This document shows positions 16,139-20,620 of a stretch of 20,620 nucleotides of DNA, piece by piece. Below the pieces are notes generated by a model. It was not told the origin of the DNA. It made no database searches and was given only the letters and a program-made list of their open reading frames with translations. The position numbers and the translations under genes are program-made. Source of the DNA: DATEOR01 sp035698665 (GTDB lineage Bacteria; Actinomycetota; Thermoleophilia; Gaiellales; Gaiellaceae). The DNA is taken from positions 1 to 20,620 of the forward strand of contig DASSBN010000064.1 in NCBI GenBank assembly GCA_035698665.1, given 5' to 3'. The stretch's first letter is position 1; every line of letters begins with the position of its first letter.

Positions 16139-16155
16139 CTCAAGCTCATCTTGAG
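16139..16155 (-). promoter_or_regulatory. Hairpin in the ftsZ 5' leader
   Basis: CTCAAG-ATGAG-CTTGAG on the minus strand: a perfect 6-bp stem with a 5-base loop, placed between the predicted transcription start and the ribosome site. It may affect messenger stability or translation, but 6 bp is modest. Confidence 0.4.
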
Positions 16156-16165
16156 CGTGCGCCTG

Positions 16166-16194
16166 AGAGTACGCCCGCTCCGGAAGTATGTCAA
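16166..16194 (-). promoter_or_regulatory. ftsZ promoter
   Basis: TTGACA (16194-16189), a 17-base spacer, then TACTCT (16171-16166) on the minus strand: a full consensus -35 with an actinobacterial TANNNT -10 at ideal spacing. Transcription should start near 16159, giving a leader of about 40 nt with a hairpin and a Shine-Dalgarno before GTG 16118. It lies in the 115-bp ftsQ-ftsZ gap, the longest gap on the minus-strand block. Confidence 0.78.
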
Positions 16195-16233
16195 ACCGGT
16201 ATTTGCAGGGAAGATGCGGGTGAACTCTAACCC

Positions 16234-17031
16234 TCAACCTGAGACTAGAGGGTTGGTCGAGGCGACCGGTCTGTCGGGGAGGGTGACGTCGAGGTACGTG
16301 AGCGCAGCCCGCTCCTCGAAGTCGAGCTTGCGCAGAACGAGCGCGGCGACGCGCAGCTTCGTCCCGACGTCGACCGGCTCGCCGAGGAGAAGGAGCGGCC
16401 GGGAGCCCCCCTCGCCCGCCAGCACGAAGGTGAGCTCTCCGTCTTCGAAGCGACCCTGGTGGATAGGGAAGAGCATCCGCCGTGGAGCCTCTGCGAGCGC
16501 GGTAAGGACCGTCTTGATTCCTTCGTCGGAGACGAACTGTCCCGCGGCCAAAGGCGTGGCCGACTCGTAGCGAATTCGCGGGAGGTCCGGGCTCGCATCC
16601 GCGGACGTCCGGCCGATGACGCGCCCGCGCACCGAGGTGACCCAGCGGTCGGAGCCGTCGTCGAGGACGGCGACCGGTCTCTCCGGCACGACCTCCAGAC
16701 GCAACGTGTGCGGGAAGGAGCGGTCGTAGGTGACCGACTGCACGGACGGCAGCGCCTCGAGACGGCGGACGACGGCATCGCCGTCCAGGGAGACGAGGCT
16801 CGTTCCGCGCGTCTCCTCGAGCGTTTGCAGGATCGACTGGCGCACCTTGGCCGGGGCGCCTTCGACCTCGACAGCCCGAAGCGCGAAGACAGGTGTCTCC
16901 CGGGCGCCGAGGTAGAGAAGCCCGAGCACGGAGACGATGCACGCACCGAGGATTGCGCCGCGGCGCCAGCGCCCTGACAGCGCGGGCACGGTCCGCGGGC
17001 GCGCGAGTGCGAGAGCCGGTTGCCGGGCCAT
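16234..17031 (-). CDS. ftsQ: Cell division protein FtsQ/DivIB
   Basis: A 265-residue bitopic membrane protein of the FtsQ/DivIB family, a scaffold in the divisome. A short basic cytoplasmic N-terminus leads to one membrane helix (about residues 26-42). A POTRA domain (about 49-118) follows, recognisable from FALRAVEVEGAPAKVRQSIL and LEALPSVQSVTYDRSFPHTLRLEVVPERPVAVL. The rest is the extracytoplasmic beta domain, with RWVTSVRGRVIG and LTYLDVTLPDRPVAS. The identity also rests on its position between murB and ftsZ. ATG 17031 follows the murB stop by 31 bp with only a weak ribosome site. Confidence 0.93.
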   Translation of the reverse strand: MARQPALALARPRTVPALSGRWRRGAILGACIVSVLGLLYLGARETPVFALRAVEVEGAPAKVRQSILQTLEETRGTSLVSLDGDAVVRRLEALPSVQSVTYDRSFPHTLRLEVVPERPVAVLDDGSDRWVTSVRGRVIGRTSADASPDLPRIRYESATPLAAGQFVSDEGIKTVLTALAEAPRRMLFPIHQGRFEDGELTFVLAGEGGSRPLLLLGEPVDVGTKLRVAALVLRKLDFEERAALTYLDVTLPDRPVASTNPLVSG

Positions 17032-17062
17032 ACCCGACAGTTCGGCGCGACGACGTGCCGTC

Positions 17063-17944
17063 CTACCCGAGCGGAGGGATCTCGACGGCGCCGAGGAGCT
17101 GGACCTCGGGCTCGAGGACGACGCCGAACTGCTCTCGTGCCCGGCGCCGCGCCTCGGCGATCAGTGCGACTGCATCCTCCGAGCGCGCCTCGCCCGCGTT
17201 CTCGATGAAGTTCGCGTGCTTGGGCGAGATCTGCGCGCCGCCGATGCGGAAGCCGCGGAGCCCGCACACCTCGAGCATCCGCCCCGCGCTGAGCTCGTGC
17301 TCGGGGTTCTTGAACACACTGCCGAAGGTGCGCTTGTTCGTCGGCTGCGCGTCCTTGCGCTGCTTCTGCATCCCGGCGACGATCTCCTTGATCTCGGCCT
17401 CCGGGCGCGGCACGCCGTGGAACTCCGCTGCGGCGACGATCTGGCCCGGCTCGAGCGCCGAGCGTCGATACTCGAGACCGAGCTCCGCGGGCGAGCGCCA
17501 TTCTGCCGCGTCGGCGTCCGCGACTAGCGCGCGCACGAGCACCGACGCGATGTCGCCGCCGTAGGCCCCGGCGTTCATCTTCACCCCACCTCCGACGGTT
17601 CCGGGGATGGCGCAGACGAATTCGAGACCGCCCAGCTCGGCCGCCCGCGCCCGGTGGAGGCACACGGCGAGCGGTGCCCCGCCCCCCGCCGACAGAAGAC
17701 CTTCGTCGACTCGTGCTGAGGCGAGCTTGCCGTCCAGCTTGAGCACGAGGCCCGGGAACCCATCGTCCGCCGCCAGCAGGTTCGACCCGAGGCCGACCGC
17801 CGCGACGGGCAGACCCTCGTCCCGCGCCCAGGCGAGCATCTCGACGAGCTCCTCGAGGGTCTCCGGGGTGCCGAGCCCCTGGGCGGGCCCGCCGGTGCCG
17901 AGCGTCGTGTACTTCGAAAGGAGGACGTCTTCCTGCAGGTTCAC
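17063..17944 (-). CDS. murB: UDP-N-acetylenolpyruvoylglucosamine reductase
   Basis: A 293-residue FAD enzyme that reduces the enolpyruvyl ether to UDP-MurNAc using NADPH. FAD-binding segments are KYTTLGTGGPA (11-21), GLGSNLL (51-57) and AIPGTVGGGVKMNAGAYG (112-129). The catalytic Ser is at about 209 in FGSVFKNP, and HANFIEN (243-249) is the following hallmark. The compact size and the GSxFKNP form indicate a type II MurB. GTG 17944 overlaps the murC stop (GTGA) and has GAGGAG eight bases upstream. The order murG-murC-murB-ftsQ is a known dcw arrangement in Gram-positive lineages. Confidence 0.97.
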   Translation of the reverse strand: MNLQEDVLLSKYTTLGTGGPAQGLGTPETLEELVEMLAWARDEGLPVAAVGLGSNLLAADDGFPGLVLKLDGKLASARVDEGLLSAGGGAPLAVCLHRARAAELGGLEFVCAIPGTVGGGVKMNAGAYGGDIASVLVRALVADADAAEWRSPAELGLEYRRSALEPGQIVAAAEFHGVPRPEAEIKEIVAGMQKQRKDAQPTNKRTFGSVFKNPEHELSAGRMLEVCGLRGFRIGGAQISPKHANFIENAGEARSEDAVALIAEARRRAREQFGVVLEPEVQLLGAVEIPPLG

Positions 17945-19131
17945 CGCAGGCGCTCCTCGATCAGCGGCAGCGCCGAGTCGACGTCGCCGGCGCCGACGGT
18001 GAGCACGAGATCGCCGGGGCGAGCGAGCGAGGCGACGATCGCGGCCGCATCAGACAGAGAAGGCGCCCAGCCCACCCGCATTCCCGGGCGAGCCTCCGAG
18101 AGCCGGTCGACGACGAGCTTGCCGCTCACTCCGGGGATCGGCTCCTCGCGTGCGGGGTAGATCTCGCTGACGCACGCGATGTCGGCGCGCCCGAGTGCCG
18201 CGGCAAGCTCGTCCGCCAGGTGCAGGGTCCTCGAGTAGAGGTGCGGCTGGAAGAGCGCGAGGACGCGGCCTCCGTCCGCCAGCTCCCGCGCGGTGGCGAG
18301 CGTCGCGGCGATCTCCGCCGGATGGTGGCCGTAGTCGTCGTAGAGTCGGACGCCGTTCACCTCGGCGTGGAGCTCGAAGCGGCGATGCGCACCGGTGAAC
18401 TCGGCGAGCACCGGCCCCGCCTGTTCGCGCGGCACGTCGACTGCCTCCAGCGCGGCCAGGGCGGCCGCTGCGTTCAGCCGGTTGTGCTCGCCGGGCACCG
18501 CCAACTCGACGTCGACGGGCTGGAGGTCTCGTCCCCAGATGACGGTCTCGATCCCGCTCGCCCACTCCTCGAACGCGTCTTCGAGCTCGGCGTCCGACCC
18601 GAACGTCGTGTGGTGGTCGAGCTCCACGTTCGTGACGACGGCTACGGTCGCGGGGAGGCGGAAGACGCTTCGGTCCGACTCGTCCCCCTCGACCACGAGC
18701 CAGCCGCTGCCCGCGCGCGCATTGCCTCCCAGCTGCGGAATCTCGCCGCCGATGAGGAAGGACGGCTCGCGGCCGAGCCGGTCGAGGACGAAGGCGATCA
18801 TCGCGGTGGTCGTCGTCTTCCCGTGCGCGCCGGCCACGACGATCGAATCGGCGAGGCCGACCAGCTCGCACAGGAGCTCGGCGCGGCTCGCTCCCTCCAC
18901 GCGCCCGGCGAATGCCGTCGAGACGAACGCCTCTGCGTCGGCGGGCGGCTCGGGCGGATCGTCGGAGATCTCGACCGCGATCCCGGCGGCCCGCACGCCA
19001 TGGAGGTACGGCGTCTCGCGCCGGTCCCAGCCGCTCACGTCCGCCCCCCACGCCTTGGCGAGGATCGCGTAGCCGCTCATCCCGGCCCCGCCGATTCCGG
19101 CGAGCCAGAGCTTCCGGCCGCTAAGAGGCAA
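17941..19131 (-). CDS. murC: UDP-N-acetylmuramate--L-alanine ligase
   Basis: Mur ligase adding L-alanine to UDP-MurNAc with ATP in the cytoplasm. The N-terminal Rossmann part has GIGGAGMSGYA (12-22), the P-loop is GAHGKTTTT (101-109), and the central domain has VEGDESD and NVELDHHTTF. The C-terminal domain has GEHNRLNAAAALAAL, GAHRRFEL, YDDYGHHPAEIAATL and FQPHLYSRT. At 396 residues it is clearly shorter than the usual 450-490. The missing part is in the central domain between DHHTTF and GEHN, where only about 45 residues remain. Catalytic motifs are intact. The start is TTG 19131, overlapping the end of murG by 11 bases; no better start exists before the GIGGAG motif. Confidence 0.95.
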   Translation of the reverse strand: MPLSGRKLWLAGIGGAGMSGYAILAKAWGADVSGWDRRETPYLHGVRAAGIAVEISDDPPEPPADAEAFVSTAFAGRVEGASRAELLCELVGLADSIVVAGAHGKTTTTAMIAFVLDRLGREPSFLIGGEIPQLGGNARAGSGWLVVEGDESDRSVFRLPATVAVVTNVELDHHTTFGSDAELEDAFEEWASGIETVIWGRDLQPVDVELAVPGEHNRLNAAAALAALEAVDVPREQAGPVLAEFTGAHRRFELHAEVNGVRLYDDYGHHPAEIAATLATARELADGGRVLALFQPHLYSRTLHLADELAAALGRADIACVSEIYPAREEPIPGVSGKLVVDRLSEARPGMRVGWAPSLSDAAAIVASLARPGDLVLTVGAGDVDSALPLIEERLR

Positions 19132-20176
19132 GGCGGAAGAGCTCCTTCGCGATGTCGTCGGCAGCGTTCGGGCGTGCGAGAGACGTCATCGCCTCGCCCA
19201 TCTTTTGCAGGAGCTCGGGGTCGGCGAGGAGCTCGTCAACCTGACGGCGCAGGTCGAGGCTCTGCTCGGGGACGACCACCGCCCCTCCACCCCGCTCGAA
19301 GTAGCGCGCGTTCTCGGTCTGGTGATCCGCAGTCGCGTGCGGGTACGGGACGAGGAGGGCAGGCCGACCCGCTGCCGCCACCTCCCAGACCGATCCCCCT
19401 GCACGCGCCACGACGAGGTCGGCGGCCGAGAGTGCGGCACCGAAGTCGTCCGTGAACGGAAGCAGCCGATAGTCGGGCCGGACGGTCCGCGCGGCGAGCG
19501 CCGGGTAGTCGCGCTCACCGGCGAGGTGGAGCACGGCGGGGCCGGAGCTCCCGTATGCGTCGAGCGCGGCCTCGTTGAGGCGCTGGGCGCCCTGGCTTCC
19601 GCCGAAGACGAGGATGACCGGGCCCTCCTCCGGCAGCTCGAAGCGACGGCGGGCCTCAGCCGCGGCCACCGGCTGAGAACGTGCTGGGATCGGCCTGCCC
19701 ACAACCTGGTACTTGGGCGGCTCGAGACCTTCGATCGGAAACGCGAGGAAAACCGACTTGGCGAAGGGAGCGGCCAGGCGGTTGGCCAGCCCGAAGCGGG
19801 CGTCGGCCTCCGAAAGAGCGGCCGGGATGCGCAGGCTACCGGCCGCGAGCACCATCGGGCCGGCGACGTACCCGCCTCCGCCGAGGACGACGTCCGGACG
19901 GCGCTTGCGCAGTATGCGCACGCATGCGGGGACGGCAGCCGCGGCCCTGCCGATCGCCTTCGCGAGTCGCATGCTCAGCTCGCGCGGAAACCCTTCGACG
20001 CCGAAGACGTCGAGGTCGTAGCCGGCGTCGCGCACGAGCCTCGAGTCCGCGTTCGACGCGAAGGAGACCTCCGCGCCGAGCTGCCTAAGCGACTCGGCGA
20101 CGGCGAGTGCCGGCAGCACGTGTCCGGCGGTTCCGCCGGCCGCGAGCAGGCACTTCGGTTTCCCGGACGACGGCAT
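19121..20176 (-). CDS. murG: Lipid II synthase GlcNAc transferase MurG
   Basis: A 351-residue GT28-family glycosyltransferase, a peripheral inner-membrane enzyme that transfers GlcNAc from UDP-GlcNAc to lipid I. The N-lobe has AAGGTAGHVLPALA (12-25) and VLGGGGYVAGP (97-107). The C-lobe has FGGSQGAQRLN (191-201), RAGGSVWEVAAAGRPALLVPYP (258-279) and HATADHQTENA (280-290). Where the family normally has HEQN-x-x-x-G-L-x-N-(K/R), this protein reads SEADARFGLANR (122-133), an unusual change. ATG 20176 is needed to include the GGTAGH loop. This start lies 92 bases inside the upstream ftsW frame and has no obvious ribosome site. Confidence 0.95.
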   Translation of the reverse strand: MPSSGKPKCLLAAGGTAGHVLPALAVAESLRQLGAEVSFASNADSRLVRDAGYDLDVFGVEGFPRELSMRLAKAIGRAAAAVPACVRILRKRRPDVVLGGGGYVAGPMVLAAGSLRIPAALSEADARFGLANRLAAPFAKSVFLAFPIEGLEPPKYQVVGRPIPARSQPVAAAEARRRFELPEEGPVILVFGGSQGAQRLNEAALDAYGSSGPAVLHLAGERDYPALAARTVRPDYRLLPFTDDFGAALSAADLVVARAGGSVWEVAAAGRPALLVPYPHATADHQTENARYFERGGGAVVVPEQSLDLRRQVDELLADPELLQKMGEAMTSLARPNAADDIAKELFRLAS

Positions 20177-20620
20177 GGTTCGACGCGATGTTAAGGAGGA
20201 TGCCCACGGCGGCGAGGCCGACCACCAGGCTGGAGCCCCCGTAGGAGACGAAAGGAAGCGGAATCCCGGTCAGCGGCGCGATGCCCATGACCGCGCTCAC
20301 GTTCACGGCGGCCTGCCCGCAGATGAGCGCCGTGATCCCCGCTGCGAGCCGCTTGCCGAAGGGATCACGGCAGTGCAGCGCGATGTTGAAGCCGGCGTAG
20401 GCGAAGACCGCGAACGCGGCAATGACCCCCATCGCACCGATGAGCCCGAGCTCCTCGCCGACGATGGCGAAGATCATGTCGGTCGACGCCTCGGGCAGGT
20501 AGTAGATCTTCTGCACGCTCTCGCCGAGGCCGACTCCGAAGAAGCCGCCGGAGCCCAGGGCGATCATCGACTGGACGGACTGAAAGCCGGCGCCCTGGGG
20601 GTCGTGCCAGGGATCGAGGA
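20085..20620 (-). CDS. ftsW: Peptidoglycan glycosyltransferase FtsW (partial, N-terminus outside window)
   Basis: C-terminal 178 residues of a SEDS-family polymerase, which makes septal glycan strands from lipid II. The frame runs off the window edge. Visible family segments: DPWHDPQGAGFQSVQSMIALGSGG, then GVGLGESVQKIYYLPEASTDMIFAIVGEELGLIG, which contains the likely catalytic Asp of the (H/S)TD segment. NVSAVMGIAPLTGIPLPFVSYGGSS is the hallmark before the last helix. FtsW rather than RodA is chosen because of the neighbours (murG, ftsQ, ftsZ). After the last helix (LLNIASN) a roughly 30-residue Arg-rich tail follows, all of it overlapping murG in another frame. Confidence 0.95.
   Translation of the reverse strand, partial: LDPWHDPQGAGFQSVQSMIALGSGGFFGVGLGESVQKIYYLPEASTDMIFAIVGEELGLIGAMGVIAAFAVFAYAGFNIALHCRDPFGKRLAAGITALICGQAAVNVSAVMGIAPLTGIPLPFVSYGGSSLVVGLAAVGILLNIASNHAVVRETEVPARGRRNRRTRAAGTRRRRVA

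Noticed and set aside
13674..16154. Long open frame of about 826 codons on the plus strand
   Set aside because: It runs antisense across the tryptophanase-like gene, their junction and ftsZ. Its Arg/Glu/Asp-rich translation is typical of GC-rich antisense frames and shows no domain; the minus-strand genes are unmistakable.
18220..19455. Open frame of 411 codons on the plus strand opposite murC/murG
   Set aside because: Antisense shadow over two genes with complete catalytic motifs.

Overview
The window looks like a chromosomal housekeeping segment from a very GC-rich actinobacterium. Supporting signs are frequent GTG/TTG starts, a dcw cluster with no ftsA, -10 boxes of the TANNNT type, and glycine decarboxylase split into two subunits. 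A deep-branching lineage such as class Thermoleophilia (Gaiellales/Solirubrobacterales) would fit, but that placement is inference. I see no rRNA, tRNA, CRISPR array, insertion sequence, phage gene or toxin-antitoxin pair, and nothing clearly transferred. Coding density is extreme: no gene-free stretch exceeds about 160 bp.

Left part (1-7656), mixed strands. The 3' part of endonuclease IV (nfo) converges on, and overlaps antisense with, a nine-cysteine small protein. Next come a HAD-family hydrolase and a CaCA/CAX-type cation/H+ antiporter, divergent across only 29 bp. A two-TM membrane protein of unknown function is divergent from a MacB/LolCD-like ABC exporter (ATPase plus 851-aa permease). 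That operon ends in a 12-bp perfect hairpin, immediately followed by a TMEM175-family channel.

Right part (20620-7653), all on the minus strand. A cell-wall/division block reads ftsW (partial)-murG-murC-murB-ftsQ, then ftsZ behind its own near-consensus promoter. It is followed directly by an amino-acid-degrading block: a tryptophanase-like lyase, the glycine cleavage system gcvT-gcvH-gcvPA-gcvPB, a 93-aa unknown protein, a small cupin, and low-specificity threonine aldolase. Threonine aldolase yields glycine plus acetaldehyde and the Gcv proteins split glycine, so this block reads as a threonine/glycine-to-C1 module. No lpd (L-protein) gene is in view.

The genes are mostly well known. The points worth a second look are: a recurring leaderless-start signature (TANNNT 6-10 nt before the start codon, no Shine-Dalgarno) at six genes; two convergent pairs whose stop codons share one CTAG; two gene-end overlaps that create Arg-rich tails; a compact MurC and a MurG altered in the usual HEQN motif; and the two unrecognised small proteins. 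I did not find a convincing new multi-gene system.
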